Assembly (NCBI RefSeq): GCF_029168945.1
Contig: NC_083604.1
Coordinates: 30,933,686 to 30,997,685 of the forward strand
Source: Cannabis sativa
Taxonomy: Eukaryota > Streptophyta > Magnoliopsida > Rosales > Cannabaceae
DNA length: 64,000 nt
Reading direction: 5' to 3'
Shown here: positions 1 through 11,900 of the stretch, in pieces
Numbering within the stretch: the first letter of the stretch is position 1
Layout: every line of letters starts with the position of its first letter
Notes under the pieces: generated by a model
What the model saw: only the letters and a program-made list of their open reading frames with translations
The model's database searches: none
Told to the model about the DNA's origin: nothing
Made by a program: the position numbers and the translations under genes

Positions 1-1648
1 CTTATCTCAGTCTTTGATCTCAGTCTTGTTCTAGTTCGGGTCCCGGGTCCCAGGCCGAGTCTTAAGTTTTAGTTTGTGACCGAGTTTGGGGTTGTGTCCT
101 TATAGTGAGGTCCTGGGTTCCAAGTCTAAGGTCGGGTCCTGTGTCTCGAGTCTAGGGTCAAATTTTGGGTCTCAGACCCCGGTTCTGAGGCCCAGTATTG
201 GGTCCAAGTCCCCCATCTAGGTTCTGATCCTTTGTCCAAGTCTTGGTCCAAGTTCGGGTTTGGGGCCAAAGTCCCCCATATAGGTCACAATTCGGTTCTT
301 AGATCCCAGGTTTGAGTCTTGGGTCTTTGTCCCAGGTCTCGGGTCCCGGGCCCAATCCAGGTTCTGGTCCAAGTCGAGGTTCAAGGCTCGGTCCTAGTCT
401 GTGTCTAGGTCCCAGTCCTGATCTCGGTCCGGGTCTTGGTCTGGGTTTAGGTTTGGGTCTGTGTCTGGTTTTCGGTCTGAGTTTGGGTCTGGGTCTTAGT
501 CTGGGTATAAGTCTGGGTCTGGTTTTCAGTTTGAGTTTGGGTCTGGGTCTTGGTCTGGGTCTGGGTTTAGGTCTAGGTTTTGGTACGAGTTTGGGTTCTG
601 GTCTAGGTCTTCGGTCACGGGTCTAGGGTTCCAGGTTCTGGGTCGTAGGTCCTAGCGCAAGTGTCGGTTCGGGTTTGGGTTTGGGTCTTGGTATCGATCC
701 TAGTTTGGGTCCGGGTTCATGTTCAGTTCTGCATCTAGATCCGATTTTCGGTCCAGGTCCAATTCTAATTCTAAGGTCCTCATTCTGATTCTTGTTCCGA
801 TTTCGGGTCCCGAGTCCGAGTCTCGTCTTGGTACGATTCCAAGATCGAGAAACTGACTATGGGTTGGGTCCAAGCCCCGGGTCGTGGTCAAGATTCGAAT
901 CCCAATCTTGGGTCCTGGTCTCGTTTCGATTCGGATACTGGGTCCTAGTCCGTGTCCGTGTCTGTGTCTGTGTCTGTGTCCGGGTCCGGGTCCGGGTTCG
1001 GGTCGAGGATTGAAACCAAGGTCGGGTCTTGGGTCCCAATCCCACTCCTGGGTCCCGATTTTTGTTCTAATTTCAAGTTTGGTTCCCCAATCTAGGTCTG
1101 GGACTTTGGTCCAAGTCTGAGTCTTCAATCCCGGTCCGGGTTGTGCGTCTGGGTTTGGGTGCAAGTCCGTGTCTGGGTTCGGGGTTCTTGTCTTGAGTTC
1201 CGATGTGAGTTTTAATTTGGCTCCGTGTCCCGGTCTGGGTCTTGGTCTTGGTCCTAGTCAGATTCTAGTTTCGGGAAGGAGACTGGGTCCTAGTCCCTCG
1301 GTCTTGTTCCCAGGTCCCGGTACGCTTTAGTTCCGAATCTAGTTTCGGGTCACGGGGTACGGGTTTAGGTCCGAGTCTGGGTCTAGGTTGAGGTTTAGGT
1401 CTGAGTCTGGGTCTGGGTTCGGGTTTAGGTCTGAGTCTGGGTCTAGGTTTTAGTCTGGGTATGGGTCCCAGATCCAAACATTTACTATGGGTTAAGTTTA
1501 AGCCCCGTGTCTAAATTAGGATCCCGGTCTCAGGTCCAAGTCTAGTTCCACTTCGGGTCCTAAGTCTGGGTCCTAGTCCGGGTTTAGGATCTGGGTCCGG
1601 GGTCAGGTCCTGGGTCTCGGTGCTAGTTTCTAAAGTCCGGGTCCCGGA
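1..1648 (+). repeat. Degenerate hexamer array, G/T-rich block (left copy)
   Basis: The plus strand is a degenerate 6-bp tandem repeat around GGTCTG, GGTTTA and GGGTCC, so GGT recurs every six bases over long runs, for example 421-600. Because six bases are two codons, reading frames stay open and translate to low-complexity Gly-Leu or Ser-Leu strings. These are not genes. Two copies of a conserved 40-bp module lie in reverse orientation near 850-895 and 1470-1515. The block matches 39743-41390 closely and extends off the left window edge. Runs of GGG separated by three bases make G-quadruplex formation plausible on this strand. I do not recognise a named satellite family. Confidence 0.85.
951..1003 (+). 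repeat. Purest hexamer tract (GTGTCT then GGGTCC units)
   Basis: This is the least degenerate part of the array. GTGTCY units are followed by GGGTCC units in exact 6-bp register. The duplicate near 40690-40739 has one unit fewer, as expected from slippage after the duplication. Confidence 0.8.
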
Positions 1649-1709
1649 TCCAGTTCAAGATTTTGTTTTGGTTCCACACTGTGGAACCAAAACAAAATCT
1701 TGAACTGGA
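1649..1709. repeat. Perfect 61-bp palindrome at the array polarity switch
   Basis: Two perfectly complementary 30-base arms flank a single central base, C at 1679. The G/T-rich strand ends and the C/A-rich strand begins here. The duplicate locus near 41390-41450 has the right arm but not the left; its sequence at that point is unrelated to the left arm. The palindrome is therefore private to this copy and looks like fold-back (template-switched) synthesis or an assembly join. Confidence 0.95.
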
Positions 1710-4700
1710 ATTGGACCGGGATCTTGGAACGGGACCGGGACCAGGACCTAGACCCGAACTCGGAACTGGACCCACCTTCGGATCCTAACTGAGACCGAAA
1801 CCCGAACCTCAACCACGCCCCAGACCCAAATCAGGACCCAAACCCAGACTCGGACCAAAACTCAACCGGAACCCGTACCCCGTGACTTGAAACTAGAACC
1901 AAAACTATAATCGGAGGGGGACCCAAGAACAGGACCAGGACTAAGACCTGTACCCAGACCCAAAATTGTAATCGCACCAGGACCCGAACTCGAACACAGA
2001 CCCACCCTAGGATTGGGTTCAAAACATGAATCGAAACCCAAATCGGGACTTGGGACCCAAACCCAGACCTGAACTCAGACCCAAACATTGAACATGACTC
2101 GGGACCTAGAACTGGGATTGTGACCCACGACTGGACCCTAGTCTTGGTCCTATATCTAGACCGAAACTCAAACCGGGGCCTAGGACATGAATCGAAACCA
2201 CACTCGGACCCGTAGTTGGGATCCAGATCTTGTCCCAAAATCCAAGAACCGAGGCTTGGACAAGACCCATAGTAGATGTCTTTATTTGGGACTCGGACAA
2301 GGACCCGAAGCTAGACCAGGGCCTGGACCCAAACCAAGACCTGGGACTCAAAATCGAAACTTGAACCAGAACGTGACCAGGACCCTAGAATAGGACCGAG
2401 ACAGTGACAAGGACCTGGACCTGGAGCAAGACCCGGAACTAAACCAAAACCCAGCCCCGGAACTCGGGCTCGAACCCAGTCCCGAACCCGGTCCTGGACC
2501 CAAACTAGGACTGAGACTCGAACTTGAACCCCAACCCGAACTCGGAACTCGATCCTAAACTCAGACCAAGCCCCTAACCTAAACTAGGATTTGGACCTGC
2601 ACATGGACACGAACCCAGACCCAGACCCCAATACCGACCCAGACCCAAACTAGAATCGAAACATGGGACCTGGACCCAAACTAGGTTCCAAAACACCCGT
2701 ACCAAGACTCGGACTAAGACTTGCACCTCAACCCCAACCTGGACCGAGAACAAAACCCGGACCCCGAATTCGAATTGGAACTGTGACTAGGACCCAGACT
2801 TGAGACGAGAACCGCACCCAAACCATATCTCACTAAGACCAAGACCTGGACTGAGATCTTGACTAGGATTGGGACATGAGACTTGGGATCCGAACCTAGA
2901 CCGGGACCTAGACCTGACCTAATCCGAAACCCTCACCGAGACTTGAGACCAGCGACCGAGACCAGTATCTAGACCCTAAAAGGCCCCAAACTTGAACCCA
3001 GACAAAGACTGGGACCGAGACCTGGACCCGAACCCAGACTACGAACTGGACTAAAACAAAGACTCGGGACTCGAACACGACCCTAGACTCAAACCAGGAT
3101 AAGAACCCGGACACGAACCCATAATAGGACAAAACCCAAACCCAGACCCGAACCTGAAATTGGACCCAAGCCCGGGACTCAAACTCAGACCAAGACCCAG
3201 AATAAAACCCAAACCTAGACCTGCACCTGGACCCAACCTCGAACTCAGACTGGGATCAGAACCCAGGACTTACACCCGAAAGTCAACCCAGACTCAGATC
3301 GAGATCGAAACCTAGGACTCAGACCCGAACCTTGACCTAGACCCAGGACCCCAAACCACACCCAGATCCCGATCTAGACCTAGACCGAGAGCCGAACCCA
3401 AACCCAAACTCAGACCAAGACTCGAACCCTAACCTAAACTCAAACTTGGAATCACAACTAGAACTGGAACTGGACTAGGTTTAGGACCAGGACCAGGACA
3501 AGGACCAAGACTTGAACCCAAACCCAAATAAAAACCCAAACTGAGACCCAAACCCAAATTGGGACTAGGACCCAACCCGAACCTAGACCGGGACCCAAAT
3601 TGAGACCAGAATCAGGACCTGTACCTAGAATTAGGATAGCGACCTGGGAACGGAACTATGACCATGACCTAAGACCCGACCCCAGACACGGACTTGAACC
3701 TAGGACCAAGCTCGTGACCTGACACCCGAAATGGAACTAGACTGGGACCCGAGATCTGGATCCGAATATGCACCCAGGGCTTGGACATAATGTGTAGTCA
3801 GTGTCTGGATCTAGGAACCAACCTCGGACCCGAACCTAGATCAAGACCCGAACCCAGGCCCGGACCTGAACCCAGTCCCAGATCCAAACCCGGACCTTAA
3901 CCTGTACCCTGTGACTCAAAATTTGAACCAAAATCTTAAGTAGACTGGGACCCAAGAACAGGACTAGAACCAAGACATCAACCTGGACCTAGAACCGTTA
4001 CCAGACTTGGACCTAGACCCAAACCATAGCTGGACCAGGACCCAGACTCCAACGCAGACCTAGACCTGAACCAGGAACCAGACTTCGATCTCAACCTAGA
4101 TCTGGACTCGGTGCCGACCCTGGACCCGAACTCAGAACCAAACATGGAACCAGACTCGGGAAACAGAAATGGGGCCGGGACCTAGAACCGCACCCCAGTC
4201 TAGATCTTGAACCCAAAACGGACCTGGGACCGAGGACCTGAACAAGAACCAGACCGGGACACGTGACAGGGATCAAGATTTTGGACTCAGATCAGGACCC
4301 AAACCCGGACAAGGACCCAAACTGGGACCCTGACCCACACTCGGGATCCAAAACGGGAACCTAAATAAGAACTTCCAAACAAGGACCCTCAAACAAGACT
4401 AGGATAGTGACCAAGACCCGGACTCAAACTTAGAACCGAACTCGAACCTAGCCCCAGAACCAAACTGAGACCAAAACTCGGGCCCAGACACAGTTGTGTA
4501 CCCAAACCTGGACCCAGACCTAGACTTGGGACTTGATCCTAGACCCAGACTTAAAGCTAGATACGGATTTGTATATGAACGTATACTCGAACACAGACTC
4601 AAACCTAGACCGGGATCGAAACTTGGGACCTAGATTCGGACCAAGACCCTGACCCAAACCTAGACCTGGACCAACACACGAGACCCGAACTCGGACCTGG

Positions 4701-5112
4701 ACCCGAATCAAGACCCAGACAGGGATCCGGGTCTGGACCCAAACCCGACCAAGACTCAAACCAGGACTCAGACCCCGACCCAAACCCAGACCCAAACCTG
4801 AACCCAAACACTGAATCGAAATCCGAACATGGACCGAGACTGAGACTTAGGACCCAGACCTGAACCTACGCCTCGGAACCCAGACCCAGATCAGAACTCG
4901 AGACTCAAACCCGAACCTGGACCAAGACTCGAAACTAAATCAGGACCCAAACCGAGATCGGAACTTGAACCCAGACTCGGACCAGGAGTTGAACCCCGAC
5001 CGGCTCTTAGACTCCGACCGGGACCTAGGACCTAGACCAGATGAAGCACCTGGACTCAAGAATTGGGCATCTGAACTAGGACCGAGACCCTGATCCACAT
5101 CGGATTTAGATA
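1710..5112 (-). repeat. Degenerate hexamer array, C/A-rich block (left copy)
   Basis: This is the same hexamer family in opposite polarity: CAGACC, CCAAAC and GGACCC-type units on the plus strand. Conserved 40-bp modules lie near 2240-2285 and 3776-3820. The block aligns to about 41440-44758. A segment of roughly 90 bp near 3993-4085 is missing in that duplicate, with the short word CCAGACTT at the breakpoint. Open frames here are poly Gly-Leu or Ser-rich and are not coding. Confidence 0.85.
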
Positions 5113-5117
5113 CGAAC
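5113..5117. other. Target-site duplication CGAAC (left copy, one side)
   Basis: CGAAC immediately precedes the TGTTGG end of the LTR. At the duplicate locus the same five bases flank the complete element on both sides (44759-44763 and 54935-54939). Here the right-hand mate is gone because the 5' LTR was deleted. Confidence 0.8.
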
Positions 5118-7000
5118 TGTTGGAATTTATTTTACCAGGATCTTAGATCTACTCACAAGTATGTTGATTAACACCCTAAATATGAACTTTCTAAAACGAT
5201 GAAATAAACACATATAAAGTTTAGGAAACCTTACATTGGGTGCAGCGAAACATAATGACTCCTTCCATTCAGATATCTAGCCCTTGATTCCTTTCTGTAG
5301 CAGACCATTATCAATATCTGAACCTGGATCTCTCTTTCTCTGAATCTTTGATGCTGAAACCTCCTTCTTGCTGAAAGTCTTTCTTCACGATCTTTCTCAC
5401 TATGATTGAGGTATCACTTACTGTGTGTGGACACTACTCATACACTAAGAATTTCGAAATATTGAAGAAGAAAAGAAGAGGGAATCGGTGGCTAAAGATA
5501 GGGAGAGAGAGGCTCAGTTTTTCCTGAATCAGAAGTGTGTTTTTCCTGAAGCCTTCACTATCTATTTATAGCATTCCACTAGGGTTAGGTTTGAATTATT
5601 TGACATGAAAATAATGAAAATATCAGTTGAAATTCCCTACAAAAGTGGCCGGCCCTATATAAGTGGATTTGGGCCTCACTTTTTGCAATTTGCAGTTTTA
5701 TCTTTTCTGCATCTGATTTTCTCAAAAACGCCAATTTTCAAATTCAACCATTTAAATGCCAATTCTAACTATTTAATAACTATAAATAATTATTAAATAA
5801 TATTGTCATTTATCATATTTATTAATTGAACCATACAAAGTATCATAATTAACAAATATGCCCCTATTAACTCTTTATTTACAATTTCGCCCTTACTTAG
5901 TGAAAATTTCACAAATAGACATAGTCTAATATGTGAATTATAATTGATTAATCAAAACCAATTATATGAGTCTTAAAAGGAATATTATCTCAACTAGTGC
6001 GGGGACCATGGGTCTATATAACCGAGCTTCCAATAAGTAGATCAAGAATTTATTACTAAAATTCACTAACTTATTAATTCTTCGTTGAATCCACGCATAG
6101 AACTTAGAATTGCACTCTCAGTTATATAGAATGCTCTATATGTTCCACCATGTAGACACATCATTAGTTATCCATTGTTATAATCCTAATTTGATAAATG
6201 ATCCTCTATATGAATGATCTACACTGTAAAGGGATTAGATTACCGTTACACCCTACAATGTATTTATTCCTTAAAACACTTGACCCCTTATAAATGATAT
6301 TTCAGCTTATGTGAAATGAGTACTCCACCATTTATGTTCGTTTGGTCAAGCTCGAAGGAGATCATCCTTTGCTTACAATTCGCCAGATAGAAGCTATAGA
6401 TTCCATGTTTATGCTAGCACTCCCACTCAATTGCACTACCGTGTTCCCAAAATGTACGTATCACCCTGACCTAAAAGTAGGCTTAACTAACAAATCAAAG
6501 AACACGAATAGCCTCTCGAGATCGAGCCTAATCATAACAGGATTAAGATCATTTGATCTAGGATCAACTAGGCGATATTGACTTGAATAGATATTACGAT
6601 AAGTTTAATAAATCTAAGCCAAAGTTCAATCTCGGTCCCTTTCGATGCATACTCCATGCATCCAACCTGAGCTTTACTTTAACCAATGCTCTGGAAAGAA
6701 CATAGCACTTCTCCAAATGCAAGTAAACTCTGTTGTAGATTATCATATCAGTAAAACCCTATGTCAGATAAATCTAGGAAACTTTATTCACATAGTCATG
6801 TTTACTTGCCAATGTGTTGACGGCACAACAAACAGGATCAAGTATGTGAAAAGGGTTTCAGATGAATTTATACATTATGTACATATAATCATGAAATAAA
6901 TCATGTGAACCACGCAACATTAAATGTTATTTCTGATTTATATTAATACGTAAATCTGATTATATTGAAATGAATTTTATTTAGGGCATAAAACCCAACA
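5118..7000 (-). mobile_element. Ty1/copia LTR (3' LTR of minus-strand element, left copy)
   Basis: The LTR runs from TGTTGG to CCAACA, 1,883 bp, with short inverted ends. The polypurine tract just inside its right end shows that it is the 3' LTR of an element transcribed on the minus strand. It matches the LTRs at 44764-46647 and 53059-54934. A TATA-like box lies at 5563-5570 on the minus strand. The small ORFs at 6342-6581 and 6645-6899 recur in sister LTRs only because the LTRs are alike; I see no coding signal. Confidence 0.93.
5563..5570 (-). promoter_or_regulatory. TATA-like box in LTR
   Basis: TATAAATA lies on the minus strand, about 445 bp from the downstream end of the LTR. The same box is at 53501-53508, 45209-45216, 34699-34706 and 30841-30848 in sister LTRs, so it is the conserved U3 promoter candidate of this family. 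Confidence 0.6.
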
Positions 7001-7015
7001 AACTCCCACTTGCAC
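7001..7015 (-). promoter_or_regulatory. Polypurine tract of copia element
   Basis: On the minus strand, AAGTGGGAGTT directly abuts the TGTTGG end of the LTR. This is the usual form and position of the plus-strand primer in plant Ty1/copia elements, and it fixes the element's orientation. Confidence 0.85.
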
Positions 7016-8900
7016 TAATATAAAACAAAAAGTGCGTTTCAAATAATCTAAACACTTCGATATACAAATCAAGTGTAGTAGTAAACTCCTCGTAATAGGA
7101 TCTGAAAGGTTGAATTAAACACAACCTTTTCTCCACCATTACTCTTCCTTTAATCACAAAATCATTGATAATGTGAAATTCCTCTCTATATGTCTTACTC
7201 TCTTGGGATACTGGATTCTTATACCTTTGGCAACTACTTTTGGTTAATCAGGAAATTAACACTAGTAGTTTAGGCAATTTGGAATGGTGCCAAAAAATGT
7301 ATAGAACTTTCCTTAGACTGAACAAGTACCTTTCCTGTAACTTTAACATTCAGTCCCTTCCTGGTAGACCTAGAGACTTCAGATAGGTTTTTACACTTCT
7401 CCGAAATCACTATTCCACCACCAGAGTAACCACCATCTTATCAGAAAGATTTACTAGCACAAAGGCAAATTTCAAAATCTGATATGGTGTAGTCTAAGAG
7501 TTTTAAACACACCCTTATAGACTAACATATAGTTCCTCTTCTTAATCTTAATATTTACTTGATTGTCTTCCAATGTTCTTCTCCTGGATTAATCTGATAC
7601 CTACTCATTACTCCCACTCAACAGCAGGTGTCTGGTCTAAGGCATACAAAAGCATATCTAAGACCTCTCACTGTTGATTTAAGAAATTCTTTCATGGCTT
7701 TATTTTTTCTGGAATAGTTGAGACTTTTCCTTAGATAAATAAAATCTATGTCTAAGAAGTTGTGAAGCTTCTATAGATTGCCGTTAGAAAGAAAAATGCT
7801 TCAGCATCCTACTAAAGTAAGTTGCTTGCATTAGAGTAAGTAATTGCCAGGTATACCATAAGCCATAGGTTTAGATAAACTCAAACCTATAATACTAGGA
7901 ACAGGAAGTTTGTTAAGTCCATAGAATAGACTTATTAACTAAAATTTCCTTTTATGTCCTTGTAATAGAAAACTTTAGGTTACTCCATGTGAATGTATTA
8001 AACCATTACTTGTTTAAACTCACAATGGATTTTAATCACTAGTGTCTCCCAAGTCATAAGAAGGTGAGTTCCTAGAAACTCTCCCACTACGACAAGGTAC
8101 CATATCTAAGAAAACTAAATGGTATTAACCTCTTTGGTTGTGACAAGACAACAGAGGCGGTGGGATCATCATATGTCAAATAAGATGATAGAACACTTTT
8201 GGAATCAAGAATTAAATTTCTCCTTTATTTGCTACTTTATTTTCAGACTTAGTCATTTTCTTAGAAAAGTAGTATTTGTTTGAACAAACATTTTCTTATC
8301 TATTGACTATGGGATAGTCCACCGCTAATCACTTAGAATAGCTAACAAACCATGGTTAATAGTTCTAGCTTTTCTTAAGATTTTGATTAGGTCATCCATG
8401 AATCTAGTAATGATTTACATTAAGTATACAACCATTACATCATTCTGAAATTGTATTACCATAGAAGGATTTAGGCAACGACTAGTAACTAATCATCAAT
8501 ATGCAACTCGAAATTTCTGGGGAGGTAAGTTTGGATACAATTCAAAAATCAATTTAATGATCTTTGAACTGCATATCAACTAACTATTTCTCCACCCCTA
8601 TCAGTTCGCAAGATCTTTAACCACTTACCTTAATGGTTTTAACCATTGCTAGAAATTAATGAAATTTTTTAAACATTTCAAATTTCTTGCTAAAAGGTAT
8701 AATCTAGAGTTATCGTTTTAAGAATACAACGAAAAACTCATATCCACCCCTGAATGTACATCCATCTGCGAATGAGATGAACTACTTTCAGTGGATATAG
8801 GCATATTAACTCTTTGCAGAGATTGATCTTGTCAAATCCACTATGAACAAGATACAAATGCCAGAGATTAAAAAAATGTGGTAGTTCCTTTGATGACATA
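7016..8900 (-). pseudogene. Decayed Ty1/copia pol remnant (RNase H, RT, integrase, pre-integrase)
   Basis: No long ORF survives, but domain fragments appear on the minus strand in Ty1/copia order. From upstream: a GAG-pre-integrase LWHL...H-like motif at 8804-8863; an integrase core ILRTDRGGEIV at 8586-8618, holding one catalytic Asp; the end of reverse transcriptase with a YAxVCxRPD-like string at about 7605-7662; and an RNase H-linker motif RYQINPGEEHW at 7558-7602. Many stops and shifts interrupt them. The order integrase before RT is diagnostic of Ty1/copia. The copy at 46663-48565 carries the same lesions, so decay preceded the duplication. Confidence 0.85.
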
Positions 8901-11900
8901 GGTTTAGTTACATCAAAGAGTTCTTAGAATACTGCAAGTGGATCCTGGTCACAGAATACCTAACTCATATTCCATACAGTTTTAATCCATTAATAGAAGA
9001 TGGATATTAAACACTTGAGAAAGTGTAACTGTATTTTATTCTGGAATTAGAAATATAAGAAAATTTCTGTTTGGAATCTAAAATTAAAGTGAAAGACTTA
9101 AATTTATACCAAATATTATGAGTAATTCTATCATGGACCAGCACTACTAACACAAACTCTAAGTCAGATTTGCCCATACAAGTAGGAGATTTCTAAGATT
9201 GAGGATTTATATCAATTGGGAATAGAATTTCGGGATTATAATCATATGCGTCATTTAATTTCTTAAGAGAAAATATAAAATGACATGAAATGATTTATAG
9301 ACCATTCATCCAATGATATGTTATTAAGCTAATTCGAAATGAATAAGCTAAGAGGAATTAGGATAATTTCGTTTAAAATAAGAATCCAACGATGCTTCTA
9401 TTAGCGAATGTCAAAGTAATCTTATTTATACAATCTTCTTATTTCATATCGTAAAAATACTAGTCTAAGGTGTCATCAATTGATGAACAGCTAGATGTCG
9501 CATATACAATATTTATCTTTCGAGATCTAACACTATTATGTATGTCTAATGGTGAAAATCCACTAGGGATTTATCTCATTAGATAAACAAGCCAAGTTAG
9601 ACCAACAATGAAGATTCGAAATTAAACTACAACTTAATAACAGAAAATAACATGGTTCAATATAAATTCATACACAATTCAGAAAGTATAAACATATAGC
9701 AAGTAGGAATGACAAGTGAAAATACTAAAACTTACAATCCTAAATAATTTCCAAGGTTTTTCAACAAACTGATACAGTGTCCCGTTTAGGCGAGAGTCAA
9801 AGCATCATCCATTGAATAGAGTTGTCAGCTCATCTAAAATGATAACCATTCTAGCAACCTTTTATTCGATCAAGATTGGAATTCAGCGTTGTCCCGTTTA
9901 GGCGAGAGTCAAGGCAATTCTATCTTATGAGCTTCCACCATTGTTTCATAATTTGCAAGTCAAGTATGGTCGCCACCATTAGGGTGATCTATACCATACA
10001 AAACACTTACAAACTACTTATCATTCGAGATTAAACGGTGCGAAATTGCTAATCAACGTTCCTCCATTAGGGAGGATTACTCACTAAAACAAACGCGGTG
10101 TAAAACCCACAATGGAGATAGAATGTCTTTTGATTAAAAGCTCATTATTTAAAAAGTGTTGTATTTTCTTTGACTCTCTTTATTTATTCTATTATTTTAA
10201 ATATATATCTATTTAATTAAAATTTCCAATTTAGAATGAAAAATTCTAAATATAAATTTTAATTTAATATTTATAAATTTTACTTAGATGGATATGAAAA
10301 TAACATGAATTATTTCCATCTTAGTAATAATTTCCAATAAATATTTAGAAAAATATTCAATTTAAGTTGTTACAAAATTAATTTAAATTAATTTACAACT
10401 CAAATTTTATTTTCTATAAATATATATATAGCATTTCGAAAAATTAAAGTATTTAAGAATACAATTTTCGAAAAATGCATGTTAAAATAAAAAATAAATC
10501 CTGGAAAAATTATTCTAATTTAATGTTGGCCCAAAATTAACTAATAAAATTAATTTACAACAAAAAAATATAATTTTCATATTTAATTAAATATATATAA
10601 GAAAAATTTCAAATATTTAATTAGATGATGAAAATCAACTTAAATATTAATTTTCTATTCAATTAAATACACTAGAAAAATACTTCAAACAAAAATATCA
10701 CCTATCTAGATTTTCCTTTAACTAATTAATTCAATTTCTAATAATATATATTAATTCATTTATTTTTTAAATTAATCAATTAATGAAAAAATCATTGATT
10801 TAAGTTGGTCCAAAGTTAAAATAAATAATTTACAACTTTAATCTAATTTTCAAATAAAATTCGAAATTCCAGCATTTAAGAAATGCAATTTCGAAATTTG
10901 ATTAATAAAATAAAGAAAAAAAATATATTTTGAAAATTATTAAATTTAGTTGAAAAATTAAATTTCAACTAAAAATAATTTTCTATTTAATTAAGTGTCA
11001 TGAAAAAGAAATATTTAAGTATTATGATGAAAATCAACTTAGATATTTAATTTTCAAATTATTTAAATGTATTAAATTCAATAAATAAATAATTAAGTGT
11101 AGAGAAGGCTTAATTATTAATCTCTAGTTTAATACTAGGAAAAATATACTTAAAATAAATTGTACCAAAATTAATTATATAAATAATTAATTTCACAATG
11201 TATAATATTTTCCTATTTAATATTAGAAATAATAAGTAGTCTGGAAATAACTATCTAGAAAATATTTTATTGGACTAAGTATCTTTTCCACAAAATTTGA
11301 AAAAAAAAAATATCTAATTTAAGTTGTATTAGAAAAAATCTAGAACTTAAATATTTTCAAATTTAAATTTAATTAAATATCAAAAATTAAGTTGTAACCA
11401 CTTAATTTGAAAATATTCCATTTTAAGTTAATATTCGAAAAGATGTTAACTCAAAAAATATCTAAAATATTCCATTTTAAGTTAATATTCGAAAAGATAT
11501 TAACTTAAAAAATATCTAAAGCATCTTAATAACCAATGCCTAAAATTCCTCAACTTAATTTTGAAATTTTAAATCCAGAAGATATTCAGATTTAAGTTGG
11601 TTAGTTGTAGATAACTAAATATCAACTTAAATAGGAATATTTAATGAAAAATTTAAATTAAGCTTCAGAGAGAATCTAGATGGTTATAATTCTATATTTA
11701 ATTAAATACAAGAAAATACATATAGTTTAGCTTAGAATTAAAAATTCTTTAAACTATAATTTTCTTAAATTAATTTCAAAATAAATGAAATTAATTATGT
11801 TGCTAATCAATTTTATTAGGTTGAACTAGTTTAATTAACCTAGTACAGTTATTCAAATCAGGCAAATGGGCCTTCACAATTGGGGTGGTTCATGTGAGGG

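Noticed and set aside
312..626. Long open frames in the array, encoding Gly-Leu or Ser-Leu strings (also at 2106-2351, 32353-32952, 40054-40368 and others)
   Set aside because: They follow from 6-bp periodicity (two codons) and occur in several frames on both strands. There is no start context, domain or codon bias. Not genes.
6342..6581. 79-codon ORF repeated near 31334 and 54276
   Set aside because: It lies inside copia LTRs; its conservation equals that of the LTR, and changes include nonsynonymous ones without pattern.
6645..6899. 84-codon ORF repeated at 33364, 46292 and 54579
   Set aside because: Also LTR sequence, read on either strand according to LTR orientation. No coding signal.
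9778..9913. CRISPR-like spaced repeats
   Set aside because: Only two repeats per copy, in plant retroelement sequence; no CRISPR array or cas gene is expected or seen.
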